Part shown: positions 6,904 through 12,927 of the stretch, in pieces
How positions within the stretch are numbered: the first letter of the stretch is position 1
Layout: every line of letters begins with the position of its first letter
Assembly: GCA_021160885.1 (NCBI GenBank)
Contig: JAGHBR010000291.1
Span: forward strand, 1-12,927
Length of the DNA stretch: 12,927 nucleotides
Origin: Caldisericaceae bacterium
GTDB lineage: Bacteria; Calditrichota; Calditrichia; Calditrichales; Calditrichaceae
Direction of reading: 5' to 3'
Program-made: the position numbers and the translations under genes
Notes under the pieces: model-generated
Databases searched by the model: none
What the model was told of the DNA's origin: nothing
Seen by the model: the letters and a program-made list of their open reading frames with translations, nothing else

Positions 6904-6999
6904 ATGCCTTGTGGACGCAAAAGAAAACGCGCAAAGATGGCGACTCATAAAAGAAAAAAACGTTTAAGAAAAAATCGTCATAAAAAGAAAATCCGTTAA
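6904..6999 (+). CDS. 31-aa basic AURKAIP1/COX24 (mS38)-like protein
   Basis: This tiny gene encodes 31 residues beginning MPCGRKRKRAKMATHKRKKR and ending in KKKIR; 18 of 31 are Lys or Arg. The MPCG-basic-ATHKRKKR pattern is one I know from FCB bacteria, annotated there as an AURKAIP1/COX24-domain protein and related to the C-terminal part of the mitochondrial small-subunit protein mS38. Mycobacterial bS22 is a similar short basic protein. A role bound to ribosomal RNA is therefore likely, though not shown by sequence alone. A strong site, AAAGGAG (6887-6893), lies 10 nt upstream of the ATG. The gene follows the zinc-ribbon/TPR gene by 24 nt, and its stop codon overlaps the foot of a terminator hairpin. 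Confidence 0.88.
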   Translation: MPCGRKRKRAKMATHKRKKRLRKNRHKKKIR

Positions 7000-7039
7000 A
7001 GGGTTCATTTTTTAATGAACCTTTTAATTTATTTTTTCC
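6998..7039 (+). terminator. Rho-independent terminator after the 31-aa gene
   Basis: Arms AAAGGGTTCATT (6998-7009) and AATGAACCTTTT (7014-7025) pair over 12 bp with one G-U, around a TTTT loop. A T-rich tail runs to about 7038. The hairpin starts at the stop codon of the 31-aa gene and ends just before xseA, so it separates the two transcription units, at least partly. Confidence 0.8.
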
Positions 7040-7049
7040 AGGTTGATAA

Positions 7050-8267
7050 ATGTGGACAGAAGACAGGCACATATTCACAGTAAGTGAATTAACGTATACG
7101 ATCAAACAGCTTTTAGAAGAAAATATTCCCACTATCTGGCTCGAAGGAGAAGTATCTAATTTTAAAGCCCATTCTTCGGGCCATTATTATTTTACCATCA
7201 AAGACGAACAGGCTCAAATCTCCGCTGTAATCTGGCGATCCCGTGTCATGAATATTGATTTTAAAATCGAAGACGGAATCAGAGTTCAGGCTTTGGGCAA
7301 CGTTCGGGTTTTTGAGCGCAGCGGACGCTACAATTTTGATATCATTCATATCCAACCAGCCGGTGTGGGCCGTCTGCAAATGGAATTTGAACGGCTGAAA
7401 AAAAAGCTGGCGGCTGATGGCTTATTTGATGCAAAGTTTAAAAAACCTTTGCCTAAATTTCCCAGACGAATTGGTGTGGTAACTTCCGATACGGGAGCGG
7501 CTATTCGCGACATTATCAACGTATTAAGACGCCGTGCGCCGCACGTGCAAATCATTTTGCGCCCGGTGCAAGTGCAAGGTGAAGGCGCGGCAAAAGATAT
7601 TGCCAAAGCCATCCGCGAATTTAACGCCTATGGACAGGTTGATCTGCTGATTGTTGGTAGAGGCGGCGGTTCTCTGGAAGATCTGTGGGCTTTTAACGAG
7701 GAAGTGGTAGCTCGGGCCATCTTTAAGTCTGATATTCCAATCATTTCAGCGGTTGGACATGAAATCGACTTTACCATTGCCGATTTTGTAGCTGATTTGC
7801 GCGCACCAACCCCTTCGGCGGCAGCGGAATTAGCTGTGCCAGATTTTAATGAAGTCAAACAAAGTATTTTGCTTTTAGCTCAACGTTTGCGCCGGGCGGT
7901 GTTGCAAAAAATTTTAAATTATCGTCAGCAGATTATTAGCATTCAAAGAAGTTACGGTCTGCGCCGCCTAGAAGATATTTTACACCAAAATGCCTTACGC
8001 GTGGATGAATTGACTTCGCAAATGATCAGAAACTTTGCAGAGCATGTGAATAAATTTCAAAAACATGTAGAGCAGTTAAATTTACGTTTATTGAATCTAA
8101 ACCCTAAAAAAGTGCTGGAAAGAGGTTACAGTATTACCTATATTAAAGGCAGGGTGTTAAAAGATGCTGCCCGGGCTCAGATAGGGGATGAAATGAGAAC
8201 CGAACTATTCAAAGGAGAATTGTTCGGTAAAGTGACTAAAGTAGAAAAGGGGAACGATGGCCACTAA
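7050..8267 (+). CDS. xseA: Exodeoxyribonuclease VII large subunit
   Basis: This 405-residue catalytic subunit of exonuclease VII degrades single-stranded DNA from both ends into short acid-soluble pieces, in complex with XseB. The N-terminal OB-fold (about 8-105) includes the typical WLEGEVSNF, SGHYYFTIKD and RVQALGNVRVFERSG segments. The catalytic domain carries GRGGGSLEDLWAFNEE (203-218) and the SAVGHEIDFTIADFVADLRA block (from residue 233), followed by PTPSAAAELA. A helical region and a short C-terminal segment (LERGYSITYIKG) complete the family layout. The protein is somewhat shorter than the 456-aa E. coli protein. Only a weak AGG (7040-7042) precedes the ATG, and the terminator upstream leaves no clear promoter of its own. 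The end overlaps xseB by 11 nt. Confidence 0.96.
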   Translation: MWTEDRHIFTVSELTYTIKQLLEENIPTIWLEGEVSNFKAHSSGHYYFTIKDEQAQISAVIWRSRVMNIDFKIEDGIRVQALGNVRVFERSGRYNFDIIHIQPAGVGRLQMEFERLKKKLAADGLFDAKFKKPLPKFPRRIGVVTSDTGAAIRDIINVLRRRAPHVQIILRPVQVQGEGAAKDIAKAIREFNAYGQVDLLIVGRGGGSLEDLWAFNEEVVARAIFKSDIPIISAVGHEIDFTIADFVADLRAPTPSAAAELAVPDFNEVKQSILLLAQRLRRAVLQKILNYRQQIISIQRSYGLRRLEDILHQNALRVDELTSQMIRNFAEHVNKFQKHVEQLNLRLLNLNPKKVLERGYSITYIKGRVLKDAARAQIGDEMRTELFKGELFGKVTKVEKGNDGH

Positions 8268-8478
8268 AAAAATGACCTTTGAAGAAGCCTTAAGTCGTTT
8301 GGAAGAAATAGTGAATCAGTTGGAAAGCGGTGAAATTACCTTGGATAAGAGTATTGCTGCCTTTGAAGAGGGTCAAAAATTAGTTAAATTTTGCCTGGAA
8401 AAATTAAACGAGGCTGAAACCAAGGTGAAAAAATTGACCCAGGACAGCGAAGGAAATTTTAACCTGAGCGATTTGTAA
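8257..8478 (+). CDS. xseB: Exodeoxyribonuclease VII small subunit
   Basis: This is a 73-residue protein of the usual XseB length. It forms a helical hairpin: TFEEALSRLEEIVNQLESGE, then ITLDKSIAAFEEGQKLVKFC and a closing LNEAETKVKKL. It binds in several copies to XseA and is needed for activity. The ATG is preceded by AAAAGGGG (8245-8252) and lies inside the end of xseA. Its TAA shares one base with the nadK ATG, so xseA, xseB and nadK are read as one tightly coupled cluster. Confidence 0.95.
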   Translation: MATKKMTFEEALSRLEEIVNQLESGEITLDKSIAAFEEGQKLVKFCLEKLNEAETKVKKLTQDSEGNFNLSDL

Positions 8479-9404
8479 TGAAAAATTCAATTACCATTGG
8501 CATTCTTGTCAATCCCCGTAAAGAACAAATACTCATTCCTTTAAAAATTTTAAATGACTGGCAAAAGAATAATCAGACGTTCAATGTTGAATTTTTATTG
8601 TGCACGTTTGATTCCGACTATGTGAAAGATCAATTTGATTTTTTAAAGATTACCGATTTGGAAACCATTTTAAATGAAGCGGATTTGATTTTGGCTTTAG
8701 GCGGAGATGGTACTATTTTACGCTCGGTACAGCTAATTGGCGAACAACAAATTCCCATTATGGGCGTAAATTTAGGTGGCCTGGGCTTTTTAGCCGAAAC
8801 CTCTCCTGAGGCCTTAACCGCTCATCTGGAAAACTTTTTGCAGAAAAAATATTTTGTAGAAAAACGCAGCTTACTGCAATGCGAAGAGTTAGTATCCCGT
8901 GAAAAATACTTTGCCTTTAATGATTTTGTTGTTGACAAGGCGGGCTTTTCGCGTGTGATTGAGATTGTCACCCATGTGGATGGAAAGTTGCTGAACTCTT
9001 ACATTGCGGATGCTTTGATTATTTCTACGCCAACCGGTTCAACCGCATATTCCCTTTCTGCCGGCGGGCCGATTGTGATCCCTGAGACCAATGTGTTTAT
9101 CATTAATCCTATCTGCCCCCATTCGCTGACTAATCGTCCGGTGGTAGTACCGGACAATAGTACGATTTCGCTGGAAGTGTTTACGGAGTTCAAGGAGATC
9201 AAACTTTTCCGGGATGGGCAGTTGATTAAAGGATTTACCAGCGGCACAAAATTCAAATTGACCCGTGCCCCCTTCAATGTAAATTTAATTAAAATGAAGG
9301 AAAAAAGCTTTTATGAAACCTTGCGTAACAAATTACATTGGGGCGAAGATTTCAGGAACAAAAAGCGCTGGTCTTACCAAAACGGCGAAAACAAATCGGA
9401 ATGA
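8478..9404 (+). CDS. nadK: NAD kinase
   Basis: This 308-residue cytoplasmic enzyme phosphorylates NAD to NADP using ATP or polyphosphate. The GGDGT motif (75-79) carries the key aspartate D77. It is followed by GVNLGGLGFLAE, the FND motif in the place of the family's NE/ND site, and ADALIISTPTGSTAYSLSAGGPIV, which forms the NAD-binding core. The late part (NPICPHSLTNRPVVVP) also matches the family closely. The first base of the ATG is the last base of the xseB stop codon. The length is slightly over the E. coli enzyme (292 aa), with an extra basic tail at the C-terminus. Confidence 0.96.
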   Translation: MKNSITIGILVNPRKEQILIPLKILNDWQKNNQTFNVEFLLCTFDSDYVKDQFDFLKITDLETILNEADLILALGGDGTILRSVQLIGEQQIPIMGVNLGGLGFLAETSPEALTAHLENFLQKKYFVEKRSLLQCEELVSREKYFAFNDFVVDKAGFSRVIEIVTHVDGKLLNSYIADALIISTPTGSTAYSLSAGGPIVIPETNVFIINPICPHSLTNRPVVVPDNSTISLEVFTEFKEIKLFRDGQLIKGFTSGTKFKLTRAPFNVNLIKMKEKSFYETLRNKLHWGEDFRNKKRWSYQNGENKSE

Positions 9405-9425
9405 AATTACGGATATTTTTAAGGC

Positions 9426-9445
9426 CACAGATTTTCACTGATTTT
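9426..9445. repeat. Tandem 10-bp repeat, CACAGATTTT/CACTGATTTT
   Basis: Two adjacent 10-bp units differ at a single base, in the convergent gap between nadK and the LOG gene. The word CACAGATT recurs at 12841-12848 in another gap. Intergenic strings of CACAGATT-like words are familiar from various bacterial genomes, but two occurrences here prove little. Confidence 0.35.
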
Positions 9446-9540
9446 TATTAATTTAAATATCCTGTTAATTAAAAAATCATGCCCTTCAGCCTTCATCGCA
9501 AACTAAAACATAGCTTAACGATTAAGCCAATTCAACATTT

Positions 9541-9561
9541 AAAATTCAAAATTCAAAATTC
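9541..9561. repeat. Three tandem AAAATTC units
   Basis: Three exact 7-bp copies lie head to tail, just beyond the 3' end of the minus-strand LOG gene. A simple-sequence tract of this kind can vary in copy number by slippage. It lies outside any gene, so no coding effect is expected. Confidence 0.7.
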
Positions 9562-9579
9562 AACTAACCCGCCATTTAG

Positions 9580-10419
9580 CTATTCATTTTCCAGATCAGC
9601 CGTGGCCCATTGTTCCAGATATTCTTTCAAATAGTGGAACGCTTCGGTGGATGAATTTACGAAGGTGAATAAATTTAAATCCTGGTAAGCGATGGTACCC
9701 CAACGGGCCATGGCTTCAAAATCAATTACTTCTCGCCAGTAATCCTGACCAAAGACGACGATCGGTAAAGGACGATGAATTTTTTTTGTTTGAATTAAAG
9801 TTAGAACTTCCATCAATTCATCCAGTGTTCCAAAGCCACCGGGGAAAATGACCAGCGCTTTAGCTAAATAAACCAGCCAGTATTTGCGCATAAAAAAGTA
9901 ATGAAACTCAAATCCCAGCTCTTCCGAAATATAGGGATTGGGTTCCTGCTCGTGAGGTAAAGAGATGTTAAGGCCAATAGATTTTCCTCCGGCCAAATAA
10001 GCGCCTTTATTGGCCGCTTCCATGATGCCCGGCCCGCCGCCTGTACACACGTAAAGCGATTGTTTACCATTACCTTTTTCAATGGCCCACTCGGTTAACA
10101 AACGGGCTAATTCCGTAGCATCCTCGTAATATTTGGATAAACGCAATCGCAAGCGGGCGGCAGAAAGTTCTTTTTCCAGCTCCTCAGAAGGATTTTCATC
10201 ATGTTTTTTAGCAATTTCTTTCAACTCTTTTTTGGCTATGTCGTGCGGGCGAACACGGGCCGAACCAAAAAAGACCACTGTGCTGTGAATGCCGAATTTT
10301 TTGAAACGTACACTGGGCTCTGTAAACTCGGCCAAAATACGAATGGGACGCGCTTCCGGGCTATTTAAAAATTCTAAGTTTTTGTAAGCTTTGACTGGAA
10401 ACCTTTTTTTCTTGTTCAT
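9580..10419 (-). CDS. LOG-family Rossmann-fold protein (TIGR00730 type)
   Basis: This 279-residue protein belongs to the LOG family, once labelled lysine decarboxylase. Characterised members hydrolyse nucleoside 5'-monophosphates of cytokinin type to free base and ribose 5-phosphate. The true substrate here is unknown. The core shows VVFFGSARV, YVCTGGGPGIMEAANKGA, the FFMRKYWLV stretch and the signature PGGFGTLDEL, whose glutamate is catalytic. Compared with short LOG proteins of about 190 aa it has an N-terminal extension and a charged helical insert (about 60-105) before the conserved glycine-rich strand. The minus-strand ATG is preceded by TAAGGAG (plus-strand 10427-10433), giving a secure start. 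It converges on nadK and is separated from the upstream DUF4954 gene by a terminator, so it probably has its own promoter. Confidence 0.9.
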   Translation of the reverse strand: MNKKKRFPVKAYKNLEFLNSPEARPIRILAEFTEPSVRFKKFGIHSTVVFFGSARVRPHDIAKKELKEIAKKHDENPSEELEKELSAARLRLRLSKYYEDATELARLLTEWAIEKGNGKQSLYVCTGGGPGIMEAANKGAYLAGGKSIGLNISLPHEQEPNPYISEELGFEFHYFFMRKYWLVYLAKALVIFPGGFGTLDELMEVLTLIQTKKIHRPLPIVVFGQDYWREVIDFEAMARWGTIAYQDLNLFTFVNSSTEAFHYLKEYLEQWATADLENE

Positions 10420-10497
10420 TCTTCAGCTCCTTATTAACTAAATTACTACTTTTTCCCTTAAAAATAGTAGAGCAGAAACCTCTAAATTCCCCTTAAT

Positions 10498-10536
10498 AGA
10501 AAAAATTGGGAGGTTGAAAAACCTCCCAACTATTTT
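10498..10536. terminator. Strong hairpin terminator, usable on both strands
   Basis: TTGGGAGGTT (10506-10515) and AACCTCCCAA (10520-10529) form a perfect 10-bp stem with a GAAA loop. On the minus strand, a run of six T (plus-strand A 10500-10505) follows directly, so this should end the DUF4954 transcript. On the plus strand, CTATTTTTTATT follows, so antisense transcription could also stop here. Confidence 0.85.
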
Positions 10537-10562
10537 TTATTATCGCCCCAAATCCAACTAAA

Positions 10563-12725
10563 TTAATCTGAAAGATGCGTCAAAAGATTTTGAATCTGAT
10601 CCTTTAACTGATTTACCTCTTCACGCTGTTCAATAAGAAAAGTATTGTCTTCAATTTTTCCTAAAACGGCTTCCATTTCCTGATCATTTTCGTAAGTCAT
10701 TTTACGGAATGGGTTGGTGTAATCCTTTTCTCTGGATTTAAAAGCGTTGTTGCTTAGCGTTTCAGCTACTTCTTGAACCGTTTGTAAAATTTGCCGGACT
10801 TTTTCCAAAGTCAAATCTTCGATTGAAATTTTGTACAAATTGAGTAAACTATGGATGGCATGGCTTTCTTTCAAAGCCGGATAAACCTGCCACCATTCAT
10901 GGTAACGTTGATGCACTTTGTCCCATGAATCAATTTTATCGGATTTAATCTCCTCTTTCAATTTTTGAATTTCTTCTTTGGGCGCCAGTTGCCCGCCAAG
11001 GTTTTCCCAATCTCTGAAGAACGGCTCCAGATTATTATTAAGGTAGTCTTTTAAAGCCTTAACCGAAGTTATTTGCTGCCGTGTTAGAATCTGGTAAATG
11101 GCCAAACCGCCATAATATTCAATCATTTGATAATAAAGATGTAATCCCTGCGCTGGTTTCATAACTTTTGCGGTGCCGTGGTAAACAAAATCGTTAAGAG
11201 TTACCCTGAGCTCAGAATCGATTTCGCGTTGCCGGCTGATAATTTCGCTAACTTCCATTTCCTTTTCGGCAGCCTGGTTAATGGCCTGTTTCAACAGCGC
11301 GATGCCTTTGAACATGGCTTCCACAGTGTCCGGAGCGAGATAGTCAGTTTCTATTGGTTGTTCTTTGACCACTCGTTTGTCGCGCTTTTTGAATTTCCAG
11401 CTGTTGCGGGCAAGGGCGTACATATTGTGTTTGAACCAGTAACCAGGGTAAATATTAATTTCATTGCTTTTGTCGCCGGGGCTTACCAGAGCAAAGGGCA
11501 GTTTAACGTTCAGCTCGCTGTAATAATTGCCTTTAGCCAGTAAAGCAAACGGCCCAAAATAGCTGTTGTGCTTAAAATTACTACACAGACCAGGCCAAAA
11601 GCCTCTTTCGGCAAAGATTTCGCCATCGGGCGCGCGGGAATTGTGATTAGAGCCAATAGTTGCGCCGGCAGCAATATTGGCCTGTCCCTGAACCGTAGTG
11701 GCAATTAAAAAGGAATTGTTATGGTGCTGTTCATGAAAGGGGTAGAGCAGATTGTTCAATACCTCACAGCAGGAAACAGTAGAATTATCGCCTAAAAAAG
11801 TGTGTAAAAATCGAGCCCCATATTTTAAATTTACATTGCGTCCGGTAATAAAATTGATGGCTTTTACTCCATAAAGAATGTGATTGCCATAACCAACAAT
11901 GCCATTGATTAATTCCACGCCTTCTCTGATTTCGGTAGGTTCATGTTCATTGGATAAAATGGTAAGATTATACAGACGATTGGCGCCGGTAACCAGGCAA
12001 TGTGAGCCAAAATTGACATTGTGAATCAAACGGCTGTTACGAATGACCGAATGACTGCCGATGTTGCCATAATGCCCGGGACGCTTGTCAATTAATTGGT
12101 CTGTTAAGCCAATTAACTTTTTCTGAAAAAGTTTATCAGCCCTGTTTCTGGACCATAAATAGGCATCTGCAGGTAGAATGCCTGCAAATGGGAGAATAGC
12201 CCGCTTGCCATTTTCATTGGCCAGTTCGATCCAAATTCGTTCGTCTTCGGATTCGCCTTCTTTTAATACTCCGTTGCCAAATTTTGCATTGGCTGTTACC
12301 AGCAGCTCATCAATATCGAATAAAAGGCAGCGTTCGCCTACCACGTAGTGTGAAATTTGGCTAACATTGCGCACCGCGACATGATCCCCAAAATCACAGG
12401 AAAGAATGGCGCTGTTGTAAAGTCCGACAGGCAGCCGTAGATCATCAGCTTCCAGAAAGCCTGGCGTTAAATCACCGATGCGTATTAACCCCCAAAACTC
12501 ACAATTTTTAATCAAATCCGGATCGAACTGATTGGTAACTAACACCTGATCCCAATTTTCGGCGAAATTGTTGTTTTTGATCAGAATTTCAATTTCTTCT
12601 TTTTTGAGTGGACGGAAACGTTGGGGATCGGTCAATTGGTTTCTAAAGTAGTAAGGGTCGCCATGATCTTCAGGTAAAATATCGCGGCTAAAGTCTTCGA
12701 TTCCCTTAAGAGTAATTTGTTTCAT
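10563..12725 (-). CDS. DUF4954-family protein with left-handed beta-helix region
   Basis: This 720-residue protein resembles the DUF4954 family, which I know mainly from Bacteroidota and related phyla; its function is undescribed. I choose ATG 12725 over GTG 12740. The ATG has AGGAG (plus-strand 12733-12737) 7 nt upstream, while the GTG would lie just upstream of that site. The first 200 residues include RFRPLKKEEIEILIKNNN and an FWGLIRIGDL segment. The middle part (about 220-410) is rich in short repeats of hexapeptide character (IGSHSVIRNSRLIHNVNFGS, VQGQANIAAGATIGS), as in left-handed beta-helix sugar or acyl transferases. The rest (about 430-720) is mainly helical and charged, and ends in a coiled-coil-like segment. 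There is no signal peptide or membrane segment, so it is likely cytoplasmic. Sugar-nucleotide or acyl-transfer activity is only a structural guess. Confidence 0.85.
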   Translation of the reverse strand: MKQITLKGIEDFSRDILPEDHGDPYYFRNQLTDPQRFRPLKKEEIEILIKNNNFAENWDQVLVTNQFDPDLIKNCEFWGLIRIGDLTPGFLEADDLRLPVGLYNSAILSCDFGDHVAVRNVSQISHYVVGERCLLFDIDELLVTANAKFGNGVLKEGESEDERIWIELANENGKRAILPFAGILPADAYLWSRNRADKLFQKKLIGLTDQLIDKRPGHYGNIGSHSVIRNSRLIHNVNFGSHCLVTGANRLYNLTILSNEHEPTEIREGVELINGIVGYGNHILYGVKAINFITGRNVNLKYGARFLHTFLGDNSTVSCCEVLNNLLYPFHEQHHNNSFLIATTVQGQANIAAGATIGSNHNSRAPDGEIFAERGFWPGLCSNFKHNSYFGPFALLAKGNYYSELNVKLPFALVSPGDKSNEINIYPGYWFKHNMYALARNSWKFKKRDKRVVKEQPIETDYLAPDTVEAMFKGIALLKQAINQAAEKEMEVSEIISRQREIDSELRVTLNDFVYHGTAKVMKPAQGLHLYYQMIEYYGGLAIYQILTRQQITSVKALKDYLNNNLEPFFRDWENLGGQLAPKEEIQKLKEEIKSDKIDSWDKVHQRYHEWWQVYPALKESHAIHSLLNLYKISIEDLTLEKVRQILQTVQEVAETLSNNAFKSREKDYTNPFRKMTYENDQEMEAVLGKIEDNTFLIEQREEVNQLKDQIQNLLTHLSD

Positions 12726-12853
12726 GGTGGAACTCCTCACACAAAGTAAATAGCTTTTAATAATAACATAAAATGAAATAAAAATCTAATATTTATTGCT
12801 CTGGGAACAAACCCGCAAGCAAAATTTAGCCACTTATTTACACAGATTGCTAA

Positions 12854-12927
12854 TTATTTTAATATTGTTAAAAATTTTACTTCTTCGCCATGTTTCCCAT
12901 AAAGAACAGCTTTAGCCAACGAAATAC
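12854..12927 (-). CDS. Possible 3' end of an unidentified gene (partial)
   Basis: Reading leftwards from the right edge, a minus-strand frame runs ISLAKAVLYGKHGEEVKF and a few more residues to TAA at 12854-12856. At 23 residues it is too short to identify, but its composition is protein-like and it points in the same direction as the DUF4954 gene. It could equally be non-coding sequence. Confidence 0.25.
   Translation of the reverse strand, partial: ISLAKAVLYGKHGEEVKFLTILK

Noticed and set aside
11178..11543. A 121-codon plus-strand frame opposite the DUF4954 gene
   Set aside because: It lies entirely inside a long, well-supported gene on the other strand and shows no recognisable domain.
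12723..12740. GTG start at 12740 for the DUF4954 gene
   Set aside because: The AGGAG site lies downstream of that GTG and correctly upstream of ATG 12725, so the ATG is the better start.
1..12927. CRISPR, mobile element, toxin-antitoxin or defence system
   Set aside because: I found no spaced repeat array, transposase, integrase, nuclease-toxin pair or tRNA-like fold. Nearly all of the window is accounted for by conserved chromosomal genes.
12884..12927. Start of a plus-strand gene at the ATG near 12890
   Set aside because: No ribosome site precedes it. The minus-strand frame over the same bases looks more protein-like, though that too is weak.

Overview
This window looks like ordinary chromosomal housekeeping DNA from a Gram-negative, moderately AT-rich bacterium, probably of the FCB assemblage. 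The closest fit I can offer from memory is a Calditrichota (Caldithrix-like) lineage rather than Bacteroidota proper. LPS-heptose genes (hldA/hldC) and a lipoprotein transglycosylase show an outer membrane. A tiny MPCGRKRKR-type basic protein and a DUF4954 protein are typical of FCB bacteria. Strong Shine-Dalgarno sites (AGGAGG, AAGGAG, GGGAG) and a TTGACA-N17-TAAAAT promoter argue against typical Bacteroidota, which rarely use SD and have different promoter elements. The assignment is inference.

Layout on the plus strand: the 3' end of a gamma-glutamyltransferase gene (1-378), a small two-TM protein (389-691), and an overlapping soluble REC-PAS-histidine kinase (672-2231). A 349-bp gap follows, with an inverted-repeat element and a candidate promoter. 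Next come hldA and hldC, overlapping by 8 nt, and an MltD-like LysM lipoprotein (4071-5930). A 235-bp gap carries a near-consensus sigma70 promoter decorated with ATTAAAATTG repeats. It drives a zinc-ribbon/TM/TPR protein that appears to start with an ATA codon (6166-6879), then a 31-aa ribosome-associated-type protein (6904-6999) ending in a terminator. The overlapping cluster xseA-xseB-nadK (7050-9404) closes this strand.

On the minus strand, a LOG-family protein (10419-9580) converges on nadK. Upstream of it lies a long DUF4954 beta-helix protein (12725-10563). A strong hairpin terminator usable in both directions (about 10500-10536) separates the two.

How the genes work together: hldA and hldC supply two steps of ADP-heptose synthesis for LPS core. 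The MltD-like protein remodels peptidoglycan. The TM protein plus kinase may form a split sensory unit. xseA and xseB encode the two subunits of exonuclease VII. nadK makes NADP.

I see no defence island, mobile element, CRISPR, tRNA or rRNA. I did not find a convincing new multi-gene system. The observations most worth checking are the ATA-start gene with its repeat-rich promoter, the overlapping membrane-protein/kinase pair, and the uncharacterised DUF4954 protein.
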